A DNA stretch of 38,006 bases, taken from an uncultured Caulobacteraceae bacterium (GTDB lineage: Bacteria > Pseudomonadota > Alphaproteobacteria > Caulobacterales > Caulobacteraceae). Under the pieces are notes generated by a model, which worked only from the letters and a program-made list of their open reading frames with translations, had not been told where the DNA came from and ran no database searches. Made by a program: the position numbers and the translations under genes. This document shows, one piece after another, positions 13,922 to 22,987 of the stretch (positions within the stretch are counted from its first letter, which is position 1; every line of letters begins with the position of its first letter). The stretch spans positions 1 through 38,006 of the forward strand of contig CAIYVC010000033.1 of assembly GCA_903929535.1 (NCBI GenBank), in the 5' to 3' direction.

Positions 13922-15409
13922 ATGGATTTGGATCAGGACGCCTGTTACCGCGCCGTGGCGACGCGCGACGCCCGCTTCGACGGCCGCTTCTTCGGCGGCG
14001 TCACCTCCACGGGCATCTACTGCCGCCCCATCTGCCCGGCCAAGACGCCCAAGCGGCAGAATATGATCTTCTATCCCAGCGCCGCGGCGGCTGAGGAAGC
14101 GGGCTTCCGCCCCTGCCTGCGCTGCCGGCCCGAAACCGCGCCGGATGTCGGCGCCTGGCGCGGCTCGTCCAACACCGTTAACCGGGCCCTGGCCCTGATC
14201 GAGCTGGGCGCGCTGGACAATGGCGACGTCGCGGCCCTGGGCGAACGGTTGGGTGTCGGCGAGCGGCAGCTACGCCGCCTGTTCCGTCAGCATCTGGGCG
14301 CCTCGCCGGTCCAGGTCGCCCAGACCCGGCGCGTGCATCTGGCCAAGCAGCTGCTGCACGAGACCCGCCTGCCCATGGCCGAGGTGGCCCTGGCCTCCGG
14401 TTTCGGCAGCATCCGCCGCTTCAACGAGGCCTTCCAGACCCTGTTCGCCCGGCCTCCCGGAGCCCTGCGCCGAGACGCGGGCGAGGATATCGCCGCCGGA
14501 CCCCAGGGCGAGGTCACCATCCGCCTGCGTTATCGTCCGCCCTATGACTGGCCAGCCATGCTCGCCTTCCTGGCGGCCCGCGCCGTGCCGGGCATGGAGG
14601 TGGTCGAGGACGGCGCCTACGCCCGGGTGATCGAACTGGACGGCGAGGTCGGCTCGGTGCGCGTCAGCCCCGGCCAGGGCGACAGCCTCACCGCCGTCGT
14701 CCGCTTTCCCCGCCTGTCGGCCCTGCCGGTCATCATCGCCCGCCTGCGCCGCGTGTTCGATCTCAGCGCCGACCCCCAGGCGATCAACGCCCATCTGGCG
14801 CAGGACCCGGCCCTGGCCCCCCTGGTCGCCGCGCGGCCAGGCCTGCGCGCTCCGGGTGGCTGGGACGGTTTCGAGCTGGCCATGCGCGCGGTGCTCGGCC
14901 AGCAGGTCACGGTCGGCGCCGCCATCCGCCTGGCCGGCAAGCTGGTGCAGACCTATGGCCTCCCCGCGCCCATGGCCGCCACCGGTCATCCCGCACTGAC
15001 CCACGCCTTTCCGAGACCTGAAACCATCGCCGCCGCCGACCTGACCCACCTGGGAATGCCGGGCGCGCGGGCGCGAGCCCTGTCCACCGTGGCGGCGGCC
15101 GTCGCCGACGATCCTCAGCTTCTGGGACTCGGGCGCAGCCTGGAGGAGGCGGTGGCGCGGCTGAAGGCGCTGCCCGGCGTCGGAGAATGGACCGCCCAGT
15201 ACATTGCCTTGCGCGGCATGCGCGAGCCGGACGCCTTTCCCGCCGCCGACATCGGCCTGATGCGGGCCCTGGCGGATACGGATGGCCGCCGTCCCACTGC
15301 CGCCGAACTGCTGGTCCGTGCTGAAGCCTGGCGGCCCTGGCGCGCCTACGCCGCCCAGCACCTGTGGGCCGCTGTTCCCACCTCGACGGAAGCCAGTCAG
15401 GCGGCCTAA
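13922..15409 (+). CDS. alkA: Ada-type regulator fused to AlkA DNA glycosylase
   Basis: A 495-residue fusion. Residues about 5-75 are the Ada zinc/methyl-phosphotriester domain with cysteines C34, C38 (GIYCRPICPAK) and C65, C68 (FRPCLRC); C34 corresponds to the E. coli Ada acceptor C38. Residues about 85-180 form an AraC-type helix-turn-helix. The remainder is an AlkA N-domain and helix-hairpin-helix glycosylase (LPGVGEWTAQYIALRGM), with the likely catalytic aspartate D443 in FPAADIGL. It should sense methylated DNA backbone, activate repair genes, and excise 3-methyladenine-type lesions. An in-frame TAG two codons upstream fixes the ATG at 13922. No ribosome site is visible, and a -10-like CATTAT ends 6 bases before it, so the mRNA may be leaderless. 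The alkylguanine-transferase domain of classical Ada is absent; Ogt next door supplies it. Confidence 0.93.
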   Translation: MDLDQDACYRAVATRDARFDGRFFGGVTSTGIYCRPICPAKTPKRQNMIFYPSAAAAEEAGFRPCLRCRPETAPDVGAWRGSSNTVNRALALIELGALDNGDVAALGERLGVGERQLRRLFRQHLGASPVQVAQTRRVHLAKQLLHETRLPMAEVALASGFGSIRRFNEAFQTLFARPPGALRRDAGEDIAAGPQGEVTIRLRYRPPYDWPAMLAFLAARAVPGMEVVEDGAYARVIELDGEVGSVRVSPGQGDSLTAVVRFPRLSALPVIIARLRRVFDLSADPQAINAHLAQDPALAPLVAARPGLRAPGGWDGFELAMRAVLGQQVTVGAAIRLAGKLVQTYGLPAPMAATGHPALTHAFPRPETIAAADLTHLGMPGARARALSTVAAAVADDPQLLGLGRSLEEAVARLKALPGVGEWTAQYIALRGMREPDAFPAADIGLMRALADTDGRRPTAAELLVRAEAWRPWRAYAAQHLWAAVPTSTEASQAA

Positions 15410-15439
15410 GGTCCCGCCCCGCAAGTAAGGGTCCCTATC

Positions 15440-16282
15440 ATGGCTTCTGAAACCCCCGTCTGGTTCATCACCGGCTGCACCACCGGCTTTGGCCGCGATC
15501 TGGCCGAGCAGGTCTTGGCGCGCGGCTGGCGCTGCGTCATCACCGGGCGAGGCAAGGACCGCATGGCTGACTTGGCTGCGAGCGCTCACGAGCGCGCCCT
15601 GGTCCTCGAACTCGACGTCACCAACGACGCGCAGATCAAGGCCGCCGTGGCCGCGGCCACGGACCGCTTCGGCGGCATCGACGTGCTCGTGAACAACGCG
15701 GGCTACGGCTACCAGTCCTCGGCGGAGGAGGGCGACGACGCCGCCATCCGCACCGAGTACGACGTCAACGTCTTCGGCCTGTTCGCCGTGACCCGCGCGG
15801 TGCTGCCAGGGATGCGGCAGCGCAAGAAAGGCCACATCATCAACATGAGTTCGGTGGCCGGCCTGATCGGCTTCCCGGCCTCGGCCTACTACGCCTCGTC
15901 CAAGCACGCGGTGGAGGGCTTCTCCGACTCCCTGGCCTCCGAGGTCGGTCCCCTGGGGATCAAGGTCAGCTGCGTCGAGCCCGGCCCCTTCCGCACCGAC
16001 TTCGCCGGCCGCTCCCTGCACCAGGACCGGCCCAAGCTGGCCGACTATGCCGAAACCGCCGGTGCGCGCATGGCCACCATGTCGGGCTACAGCGGTCAGC
16101 AGCCGGGCGATCCGGCCAAGGCCGCCGCCGCCGTGATCGAGATCGCCGAACGCCCCGAGCCGCCTCGCCACCTGGTGCTCGGCGCCTTCGCCTACGACAC
16201 CGCCGTCAGGGTGCTCAAGCAGCGGCTGGCGGAGATCGAGGCCCAGCGCGACATCGCCCTGGGCGCCGACTTCCCGAAATAG
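15440..16282 (+). CDS. SDR family oxidoreductase
   Basis: A 280-residue short-chain dehydrogenase/reductase. The NAD(P)-binding motif TGCTTGFG is at 11-18, NNAGYGYQ follows in the middle, a serine lies in MSSVAG, and the catalytic Y151-ASS-K155 is present. The extended C-terminus, with LHQDRPKLADYAETAG, resembles the subgroup often annotated as oxidoreductase/short-chain dehydrogenase with broad or unknown substrates. The ATG follows AAGGG at 8 bases. It sits 30 bases after the Ada-AlkA gene on the same strand and ends 3 bases before the convergent AHSA1-like gene. The substrate cannot be deduced. Confidence 0.9.
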   Translation: MASETPVWFITGCTTGFGRDLAEQVLARGWRCVITGRGKDRMADLAASAHERALVLELDVTNDAQIKAAVAAATDRFGGIDVLVNNAGYGYQSSAEEGDDAAIRTEYDVNVFGLFAVTRAVLPGMRQRKKGHIINMSSVAGLIGFPASAYYASSKHAVEGFSDSLASEVGPLGIKVSCVEPGPFRTDFAGRSLHQDRPKLADYAETAGARMATMSGYSGQQPGDPAKAAAAVIEIAERPEPPRHLVLGAFAYDTAVRVLKQRLAEIEAQRDIALGADFPK

Positions 16283-16285
16283 CGC

Positions 16286-16747
16286 CTAGAGGGTGGCCGC
16301 CAGGGCCGCCAGCTGATCGGTGGCGATGCCCCAGCCGACGTGGAAGCCCATCTTCTCGTGCGCCTCCATGTCCTCGGCGGACCAGTGGCGGATGCGGGCG
16401 GTGTAGCGCGTCTTTCCGACCTCATCCTCGAAGGTCAGGATCGCGGTCATGAAAGGCTTGCCCGAGGGGAGCCAAGCCTCGGTATAGGCGTCGGTGAACA
16501 CCAGCTTCTCGTTGGGGATCACCTCCAGAAAGATGCCGGGATTGGGCATTTGCGTCCCGTCCGGGGCCTGCATGATCACCATGCTCGACCCACCGGCGCG
16601 CACGTCCATCTCGGCGAAGATGGTCTTGTAGGGCGGCGGGGTGAACCACTGCACGATCAGCTTCGGGTCGGTCCAGCAGCGATAGAGCTTGTCGCGCGGA
16701 GCATCGATCAGGCGGGTCAGGACCAGTTCGTGGGCGGCGGCGGTCAT
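16286..16747 (-). CDS. SRPBCC family protein (AHSA1-like)
   Basis: A 153-residue single-domain START-like protein of the AHSA1/SRPBCC superfamily, which binds small hydrophobic ligands in a helix-grip fold. Characteristic stretches are LTRLIDAPRDKLYRCWTDP, IVQWFTPPP, a central MVIMQAPDG...FLEVIPNEKLVFTDAY, and the C-terminal MGFHVGWG...LAAL helix. The ATG at 16747 is chosen because AGGGG lies just upstream and the domain starts directly after it; a longer in-frame opening to 16807 adds only non-family sequence. It diverges from the VOC protein gene across 184 bases. Such pairs are common in proteobacteria, but the biological role is unknown. Confidence 0.88.
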   Translation of the reverse strand: MTAAAHELVLTRLIDAPRDKLYRCWTDPKLIVQWFTPPPYKTIFAEMDVRAGGSSMVIMQAPDGTQMPNPGIFLEVIPNEKLVFTDAYTEAWLPSGKPFMTAILTFEDEVGKTRYTARIRHWSAEDMEAHEKMGFHVGWGIATDQLAALAATL

Positions 16748-16931
16748 TTTCGGTATCCCCTTGCTTGTTGCGCCCAAAGGACGAGGCAGCGGCGTCCAGT
16801 CCGACACCGACCATCCAAAAATCCGCCAGGCAAGTCCCGACCCGAAAAACCGTCACTCGAATGTCGGCGCCGCTCTGCTAGGTTCGTCCTATGCGCGGGC
16901 CCAGTGTGGGCGCCGGCAGGAGCACGACCCG

Positions 16932-17354
16932 ATGGACAACCCGACCCAGCATTCCCAACCCCCGGTCAAGGGCGGCGCGGTGCCCTATCTCAGCGTCGAC
17001 GGCGCGATGAAGGCGGTGGAGTTCTACAAGAAGGCGTTCGGGGCCGAGGTCGCCACCATCATGCCGCCCGACGACAAGGGCCGCACCATGCACGCCCACC
17101 TCTACATCAACGGTTCCTCGGTGATGCTTAGCGACTTCTATCCCGAGCATGGCTATGCCCCGGTGCCGGCCGCCGGTTTCAACGTCATGCTGCCTGTGCC
17201 CAACATCGACGAGGCCTATCAGCGCGCGGTGGACGCCGGCGCCACGGCCACCATGCCGCCGCAGGACATGTTCTGGGGCGACCGCTACGGCCAGCTGAAG
17301 GATCCCTTCGGCGTGGTCTGGGCTCTGAATCAGGGCCAGCCCCGCGCGGACTGA
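16932..17354 (+). CDS. VOC family protein (PhnB/glyoxalase-like)
   Basis: A 140-residue protein of the vicinal-oxygen-chelate fold, PhnB-like subgroup. The first beta-alpha-beta module contains VPYLSVDGAMKAVEFYKKAFGAEV and HAHLYINGSSVMLSD. The second has NVMLPVPNIDEAYQRAVDAGA and GDRYGQLKDPFGVVWAL. These fit the typical single-chain, two-module layout. The metal-ligand pattern of glyoxalase I is only partly present, so enzyme activity is uncertain. The ATG at 16932 has AGGAG 9 bases upstream and begins the domain naturally; the open frame extends further upstream without family similarity. It diverges from the AHSA1-like gene. Confidence 0.88.
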   Translation: MDNPTQHSQPPVKGGAVPYLSVDGAMKAVEFYKKAFGAEVATIMPPDDKGRTMHAHLYINGSSVMLSDFYPEHGYAPVPAAGFNVMLPVPNIDEAYQRAVDAGATATMPPQDMFWGDRYGQLKDPFGVVWALNQGQPRAD

Positions 17355-17439
17355 ATGGGCGCGGTCCTTGATTGCGGCCTTGGGAACGGCCACATGGCGT
17401 GGCAAACGTGCGTCCGCGTAGTGTTGCCGGAGACCTGAC

Positions 17440-18264
17440 GTGTCGTCCCAAGCGAAGATCAAGGTCCGCCGCCTCACCGCGCCGGATATCGCCGCGCACA
17501 AGGGCGGCCAGCCGCTCGTCTGCCTGACCGCTTACACCACACCCATGGCCCAGCTGCTGGACGGCGCCTGCGACGTGCTGCTGGTCGGCGATTCCCTCGG
17601 CATGGTGCTGCACGGCATGCCCAACACCGTCGGCGTCACCCTGGAAATGATGATCCTGCACGCCCAGGCGGTGATGCGCGGGTCCAGTCAGGCCATGGTG
17701 GTGGTCGACATGCCGTTCGGCTCTTACGAGGGCTCGTACGAGCTCGCCTACGAAAACGCCGCCCGACTGATGAAGGAAAGCGGGGCCCAGGCCGTGAAGG
17801 TCGAGAGCGGTCCCACGGTGCCCGAGACAATCGCCTATCTGACCGCGCGCGGCGTGCCGGTGATGGGCCATGTGGGCCTGCGTCCCCAGGCGGTGCTGAT
17901 CAACGGCGGCTTCAAGGCCAAGGGCCGCACCCAGGGCGAACGCGACCGTATCCTTGCCGAAGCGCACGCCACGGCGGACGCCGGCGCCTTCGCGGTGGTG
18001 GTGGAGGGCGTGGCCGAAGCTCTGGCCCGCGAAATCACCCAGGCCATCTCCGTGCCGACCATCGGCATCGGCGCCTCGCCTGCCTGCGACGGCCAAATCC
18101 TAGTGTCCGAGGACATGCTGGGCCTGTTCGACTGGTCGCCCAAGTTCGTGCGCCGCTACGCCGACCTGCGCGGCGACATCCAGCGCGCGGTCCAGAACTA
18201 TGCCGACGACGTGCGCGCCCGCCGCTTTCCAGGCGATGCTGAGACCTATTTCGGCAAATCCTGA
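17440..18264 (+). CDS. panB: 3-methyl-2-oxobutanoate hydroxymethyltransferase
   Basis: A 274-residue enzyme making ketopantoate from alpha-ketoisovalerate and 5,10-methylene-tetrahydrofolate, the first committed step of pantothenate and CoA synthesis. Magnesium ligands match the family: D51 in VGDSLGMV, D90 in [10 protein letters not shown] and E122 in VKVESG. The probable catalytic base is E189 in [16 protein letters not shown] and [14 protein letters not shown] are further signatures. The start is GTG at 17440 with GGAGA 6 bases upstream. No panC or panD gene lies beside it in the window. It stands alone in a plus-strand run between the VOC gene and the yfgM-bamB-der group. Confidence 0.97.
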   Translation: MSSQAKIKVRRLTAPDIAAHKGGQPLVCLTAYTTPMAQLLDGACDVLLVGDSLGMVLHGMPNTVGVTLEMMILHAQAVMRGSSQAMVVVDMPFGSYEGSYELAYENAARLMKESGAQAVKVESGPTVPETIAYLTARGVPVMGHVGLRPQAVLINGGFKAKGRTQGERDRILAEAHATADAGAFAVVVEGVAEALAREITQAISVPTIGIGASPACDGQILVSEDMLGLFDWSPKFVRRYADLRGDIQRAVQNYADDVRARRFPGDAETYFGKS

Positions 18265-18410
18265 CCGTCTGGACCGCGCCGAATCCCTCCAGGGCCAGCA
18301 ACGCGACCCAATGCCGCCGTCTTTGACGTGCAAAGCGGGACAGTCACATTGCGGTCGGGTGCGCCAGAAGATAGGGTCCGCCCGCTTTATCGCTTTAGGA
18401 GCCAGCCCGC

Positions 18411-19184
18411 GTGGTCGATGTTTTTGGAGAGGTGGACGAGCAGCTTCGCTCCGAACGCCTCCGCAAGTTTCTGCAGACGGCTGTCCCGGCCTTCATTGGC
18501 GCCCTGATCATCGTCCTCGTCGGCGTGATCGGCGTTTGGGGCGTCGATCAGTACAAGGCCAGCCAGGCCGCCAAGCAGTCTCAGGCCTATAGCGACGCCC
18601 TCGACACGGCCGCCAAGGGCGACGTGGCCAAGGCGTTCGATCAGTTCGGCGCCATCGCCAAAGGCTCCAGCACTTACGCCAGCCTGTCGCTGATGCAGCA
18701 GGCCGGGATTCGCATGGATCAGAACAAGCCGGCCGAGGCGGCCCAGCTGTTCGACAAGGCGGCCCAGGCCACCAAGAGCCAGATGATCGCCGACGTCGCC
18801 AGCCTCAAGGCGGCCTACGCCCTGCTGGACACCGCGCCGCTGGATCAGATGGTCTCGCGCCTGACGCCTCTGACCAAGCCGGAGCGGCCCTATCACATCC
18901 AGGCGCTCGAAGCCCTGGCCCTGGCCAATCTCGGCGCCGGCAAGACCGCCGACGCCAAGGCCACGCTGGTTCAGCTCAGCAACCTGCTCGACACCCCTGA
19001 TTCCGCCCGCCAACGGGCCCAGGCAACCATCGCCCTGATCGATTCGGGCACTGCCGGCAGTATCAAGTCTCTGGCGCAGCAGGCCCTGACGGCCACGCCG
19101 ACGCCCCTGGCGCCCCCGGCTCAGGCCGGCGGCCCGCCGCAACCTCCTGCCCAGGCCCAAGGCCAACCGGAAGCCCCGCAATGA
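18411..19184 (+). CDS. YfgM-like tetratricopeptide membrane protein
   Basis: A 257-residue inner-membrane protein. A short cytoplasmic N-terminus (DVFGEVDEQLRSERLRKFLQ) precedes one membrane span (about 25-45) and a periplasmic tetratricopeptide-like domain (about 50-225). The N-terminal signature and the position directly upstream of bamB and der are typical of YfgM (tetratricopeptide_9-like family), which in E. coli associates with the Sec translocon and periplasmic chaperones. The last 30 residues are a Pro/Ala/Gln/Gly-rich low-complexity tail, unlike E. coli YfgM. The start is GTG at 18411, preceded by TAGGAG. The TGA overlaps the bamB ATG as ATGA, so translation is coupled. Confidence 0.9.
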   Translation: MVDVFGEVDEQLRSERLRKFLQTAVPAFIGALIIVLVGVIGVWGVDQYKASQAAKQSQAYSDALDTAAKGDVAKAFDQFGAIAKGSSTYASLSLMQQAGIRMDQNKPAEAAQLFDKAAQATKSQMIADVASLKAAYALLDTAPLDQMVSRLTPLTKPERPYHIQALEALALANLGAGKTADAKATLVQLSNLLDTPDSARQRAQATIALIDSGTAGSIKSLAQQALTATPTPLAPPAQAGGPPQPPAQAQGQPEAPQ

Positions 19185-20590
19185 CGTCACTAAAGGCTTT
19201 GGCCAAATCCGGCGCGGCTGTCCGCGCCCTGACCGTCGTTGCGACGGTGGCCGTCGGCCTGTCCGGCTGCGCGGCGATCGACAAGATCAGCGCCATCGGT
19301 AAGACCGTGAACAAGTCCGTGGCCACCGCGGGCGAGCGTATCCCCGTGCTGCCGGAAACCGATCAGCTGCAGCCCGCCGCCGCCTTGCGCGGCCAGGACT
19401 TCGCCATTCCTCAGCCGGTCAAGATCGCCGACTGGCCCCTGCCGGGCGGCACGCCCGAGCAGTCGGTCGAGAACGCCGCCGCCGGGGCCAACCTCACCAT
19501 CGCCTGGCGCCGTGGCCTGGGCGTTTCCGGCGCCAATCGCGCCCACTATGTCACCGCGCCTCCGGTCGAGGCCGAGGGCAAGGTGTTCGCCATGGATGGT
19601 CAGGCCCACGTCTCGGCCCACGACGCCCAGTCCGGCTCCCAGGCCTGGACCACCAATCTGCAATCGCGCGACCGCCGCGACCGCGACGCCTACGGCGGCG
19701 GCGTGGCCTACGCCAATGGCCGCGTGTTCGTGACCTCCGGCTACCGCACCATCTCCGCGCTGGACGCCAAGACCGGCAAGGTGATCTGGTCGACCAAGAC
19801 CGACGCCCCGATCCACGCGGCTCCCACCGTCTCCGACGGCCGGGTCTACGCCGTGACCCTGGACGACCAGCTGCTGGCCTTCGACACCGACAAGGGCCAG
19901 CCCGTCTGGAACTATCAGGCGATCATCGAGCCGGCCCGCATCCTGTCCGCCTCCAGCCCCGCCATCTCCAACGGCACCATCGTCACCGGGTTCGCCTCGG
20001 GCGAACTGATCGCCCAGGGCGCCGCCAACGGCACCGACGTCTGGACCCAGGCCTTGTCGCAATCCAGCCGCAACAACGCGTTGTCGGAAATCCGCGACAT
20101 CGCGGGCCGCCCGGTCATCTACCGTGGCGACGTGTTCGCGGTGAGCCACTCGGGTCTGTTCAGCGCCGTGGACCTGCGCACCGGCGCTCCGCGCTGGACC
20201 CTGCCGGTCTCCAGCCAGAACACGCCCTGGCCCGCCGGCGACGTGGTCTACATCGTCTCCGAAACCGGTCAGCTGATCTGCATCGCCCGCGAAAGCGGTC
20301 AGGTCTATTGGCAGCAAGATCTCAACGCCGCTCCGCTGGTGACCACCACCCGCCGCGGCCGCGTGCGCAAGCCCAAGACGCCCAAGCCGGCCTTCTGGTC
20401 GGGGCCCTTCATGGCCTCCAATCACCTGATCCTGGTGTCCAGCAATGGCGACATGGAGCAGCGCGACCCTCACACCGGCGTCCTCGAGCGCAGCATCAAG
20501 CTGGGCTCGGCGGCCATGCAGCCGCCGATCGCGGCGGGCGACATGCTCTATCTGGTGACCGAAAAGGCCGAGTTGATCGCCTTCCGTTAA
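19181..20590 (+). CDS. bamB: Outer-membrane assembly lipoprotein BamB
   Basis: A 469-residue lipoprotein beta-propeller, a subunit of the BAM complex that inserts outer-membrane proteins. The lipobox LSGC gives a lipidated C30 after a hydrophobic signal segment. The rest is a PQQ-like repeat propeller with blades such as GKVFAMDGQAHVSAHDAQSGSQAW, GYRTISALDAKTGKVIW, VTLDDQLLAFDTDKGQPVW and IARESGQVYW. At 469 residues it is longer than E. coli BamB (392), mostly through an extended region before the propeller and an insertion in the last third (TTTRRGRVRKPKTPKP). It lies between the yfgM-like gene (ATGA overlap) and der, the usual order in proteobacteria. Confidence 0.95.
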   Translation: MTSLKALAKSGAAVRALTVVATVAVGLSGCAAIDKISAIGKTVNKSVATAGERIPVLPETDQLQPAAALRGQDFAIPQPVKIADWPLPGGTPEQSVENAAAGANLTIAWRRGLGVSGANRAHYVTAPPVEAEGKVFAMDGQAHVSAHDAQSGSQAWTTNLQSRDRRDRDAYGGGVAYANGRVFVTSGYRTISALDAKTGKVIWSTKTDAPIHAAPTVSDGRVYAVTLDDQLLAFDTDKGQPVWNYQAIIEPARILSASSPAISNGTIVTGFASGELIAQGAANGTDVWTQALSQSSRNNALSEIRDIAGRPVIYRGDVFAVSHSGLFSAVDLRTGAPRWTLPVSSQNTPWPAGDVVYIVSETGQLICIARESGQVYWQQDLNAAPLVTTTRRGRVRKPKTPKPAFWSGPFMASNHLILVSSNGDMEQRDPHTGVLERSIKLGSAAMQPPIAAGDMLYLVTEKAELIAFR

Positions 20591-20639
20591 GGCCTGACAC
20601 TCTCGTCCAACTCTTTAGCCCTGCTGCCGGAGGCCGCGC

Positions 20640-22379
20640 ATGGCGCCGCGCGCGCTCAAGCTTGCCATTGTCGGACGTCCCAACGTCGGCAAATCCACGC
20701 TGTTCAACCGACTGGCCGGGCGCAAGCTCGCCATCGTCGATGACCAGCCGGGGGTGACCCGCGACCGCAAGTTCGCCATCGGCCGCCTCGGCGACCTCGA
20801 CCTGCAGCTGATCGACACCGCCGGCTTCGAGGACGTCTCCGACGAGAGTCTTGAGGCGCGCATGCGTCACCAGACCGAGCTGGCCATCGAGGAAGCCGAG
20901 GTCGCGCTGTTCCTGGTCGACGCCCGCGACGGGATCATGCCGCTGGACCGCACCTTCGCCGAAATCCTGCGCCGCTCAGGCAAGCCGGTGATCCTGGCCG
21001 CCAACAAGGCCGAGGGCCGGGCAGGGGAGGCGGGCGCTCTGGAAGCTTTCGACCTGGGCATGGGCGAACCCCTGTCCATCTCCGCTGAGCACGGGGAGGG
21101 CATGTCCGACCTCTATTACGCCCTGCTGGAAGCCTCCCCCGAAGGCATCGGTGAGGAAGAGGATCAGGACGGCGACAATCCCATCAAGATCGTCATCGTC
21201 GGGCGCCCCAACGCGGGCAAGTCGACCCTGGTCAACAGCCTGATCGGCGAGGACCGCCTGCTGACCGGCCCCGAGGCCGGCATCACCCGCGACGCCATCC
21301 CGGTGGACTGGGAGTTCGACGGGGTGAAGATCCGCCTGGTCGACACGGCGGGCCTGCGCCGCAAGGCGCGGGTGCAGGAGAAGCTGGAGAAGCTGTCGAC
21401 CCAGGACTCGATCCGCTCGATCACCTTCGCCGAGGTGGTGGTGCTGGTGATGGACGCCACCCACCCCTTCGAGATTCAGGACCTGCAGATCGCCGATCTG
21501 GTCGAACGCGAGGGCCGGGCCCTGGTGTTCGTCCTGGCCAAGTGGGATCTGGTCGATGACCCCCAGGCGACGCTCAAGGAATTCCTGCAGCGGGCCGAGG
21601 AAGTCCTGCCCCAGCTGCGCGGCTCGCCGGTGGTGGCCCTGTCGGCGGAAACGGGCCGGGGCCTGGACAGGTTGATGCCTGCGGTCGCCAAGGTGCACAA
21701 GGACTGGTCGACCAAGGTCAAGACGCGCGACCTTAACGACTGGCTGAAGATGGCCGTGCAGCGCCACCCGCCTCCCGCCGTCAACGGAAAGCGGATCAAG
21801 CCTAAATACGTCGCCCAGACCAAGGCGCGCCCGCCGACCTTCGTCCTGTTCGCCGCCCGCGCCGACCAACTCCCCGACAGCTATCGCCGCTATCTGATCA
21901 ATAGCCTGCGCGAGAGCTTCGACCTGCCCGGCGTGCCGATCCGCGTCAGCATCCGTCAGGGCGGCAACCCCTTCGTCGCCGAAGAAGGCGCGCGGCCCTG
22001 GATGGCCGATCAGGGACGCGGCGGGCCCAAGACCAGCTCGCGCCGGGCCAACTACGGGACCGCCAACCACGGCAAGACCAAGCGGCCCACCACGGCCTCC
22101 TCGGCCATGCCCGCTGAGCAGACCTCGTTCGACGACGAGCCCGCGCCCAAGAAGGCCGCCGTGCGCCAGAAGCCCGAGGCGGCTCCGGCTAAGACAGCGG
22201 CCAAGACCAAGGCCAAGCCGCATCTGCGCGCCAAGCCGGCGGGCAAGACCGCTTCCACCCGCAAGCCGATTCCCGTGCACAAGGGGCCGCGCAAGGCCTT
22301 CGTCAAACCGCCCACCCGCTCGGGCGGCCGCGCGAGCTCCAAGCCGGGGCCCAGGCCGGGACCGCGCCGAGGCCGCTAG
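20640..22379 (+). CDS. der: Ribosome-assembly GTPase Der (EngA)
   Basis: A 579-residue double GTPase needed for 50S ribosome biogenesis. The first G domain has GRPNVGKS at 12-19, DTAGF and NKAE near 121-124. The second has GRPNAGKS starting at 188, [11 protein letters not shown] and AKWD at about 300-303. A KH-like C-terminal domain (about 375-460) carries [19 protein letters not shown] and [11 protein letters not shown]. It then continues with a tail of about 115 residues rich in Lys, Pro, Ala and Arg that E. coli Der lacks. The tail is strongly basic and low in complexity and may bind rRNA, an inference. The ATG at 20640 follows GGAGG. Confidence 0.97.
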   Translation: MAPRALKLAIVGRPNVGKSTLFNRLAGRKLAIVDDQPGVTRDRKFAIGRLGDLDLQLIDTAGFEDVSDESLEARMRHQTELAIEEAEVALFLVDARDGIMPLDRTFAEILRRSGKPVILAANKAEGRAGEAGALEAFDLGMGEPLSISAEHGEGMSDLYYALLEASPEGIGEEEDQDGDNPIKIVIVGRPNAGKSTLVNSLIGEDRLLTGPEAGITRDAIPVDWEFDGVKIRLVDTAGLRRKARVQEKLEKLSTQDSIRSITFAEVVVLVMDATHPFEIQDLQIADLVEREGRALVFVLAKWDLVDDPQATLKEFLQRAEEVLPQLRGSPVVALSAETGRGLDRLMPAVAKVHKDWSTKVKTRDLNDWLKMAVQRHPPPAVNGKRIKPKYVAQTKARPPTFVLFAARADQLPDSYRRYLINSLRESFDLPGVPIRVSIRQGGNPFVAEEGARPWMADQGRGGPKTSSRRANYGTANHGKTKRPTTASSAMPAEQTSFDDEPAPKKAAVRQKPEAAPAKTAAKTKAKPHLRAKPAGKTASTRKPIPVHKGPRKAFVKPPTRSGGRASSKPGPRPGPRRGR

Positions 22380-22448
22380 AGGCGTGCAACCAATCTCCGG
22401 GGCGGGGGGTTGAAAACCCGTCCGGGGGGTCAAGACCGGAGCAGTAGC

Positions 22449-22937
22449 ATGCACAAGATCATCCTCGGCGGCGCGGCCGCCCTTCTCCTCACCACGACGG
22501 CCCTGGCCGCGCCCGGTGGCGCCGCTGGCGGCACAGGCGGCGTGGCCGGAACCGTCGGCTCCACGGGTTCGGCGACCACGGGTTCCAGCTCCACAATGGG
22601 CGCCGCCCCTGATGCGGTGCTCGGCGGGCCGACCGCTACCGGCGGGGTCTCGACTGGCACCACCGCTCCCGGGGTGGCTGGCGGCGTGAGCTCCAATGGC
22701 CCGGCGGGCTCCACGGCAGCTATCGCCGGCTCGCAATACGCCCCAGCGGGTTCGCCCTCCGCCAGTGTCGGCGGCGGCATCAACGCCACCCTCAGCGCGG
22801 GCGCCATCCCCAGCAACGTCCCCAGCGCCGCGCCCGGGACAATCATGAGCGCCTCGCGCGGCGTCGCTCGCGCGCCCAACGCGCCGGGCGTGGTCAATCG
22901 GCGAGCTCCCCTCAACGGTTCGGCGACCGGCAACTAA
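22449..22937 (+). CDS. Small secreted Gly/Ala/Ser/Thr-rich protein
   Basis: A 162-residue protein with a signal peptide (about 1-21, MHKIILGG then a hydrophobic run ending LAAP) followed by a low-complexity chain made almost wholly of Gly, Ala, Ser, Thr, Val and Pro, with no cysteine and few charges apart from a mildly basic C-terminus. I recognise no family. Recurrent short pieces (GGVSTGT, GVAGGVSSNG, SVGGGINATLSAG) suggest a repetitive, unstructured or surface/matrix-like protein. The ATG at 22449 is chosen for GGAG 7 bases upstream and a good signal peptide. The next gene encodes a similar protein, and the two may be distant relatives. Coding is supported by the signal peptide, ribosome site and codon bias, but low complexity makes the call less certain. 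Confidence 0.7.
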   Translation: MHKIILGGAAALLLTTTALAAPGGAAGGTGGVAGTVGSTGSATTGSSSTMGAAPDAVLGGPTATGGVSTGTTAPGVAGGVSSNGPAGSTAAIAGSQYAPAGSPSASVGGGINATLSAGAIPSNVPSAAPGTIMSASRGVARAPNAPGVVNRRAPLNGSATGN

Positions 22938-22987
22938 TCCCGGCCCTGGGGATTGGATTCCGGAGTGCAGTATCCGGAGCAAACCCG

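Noticed and set aside
14270-16171. Open frame of 633 codons on the minus strand
   Set aside because: It spans antisense to both the Ada-AlkA gene and the SDR gene, each with clear catalytic motifs. The Gly/Arg/His-rich translation has no recognisable domain.
20976-22982. Open frame of 668 codons on the minus strand opposite der
   Set aside because: Antisense to der and the first small secreted protein gene. It has no ribosome site or domain; it is a product of GC bias.
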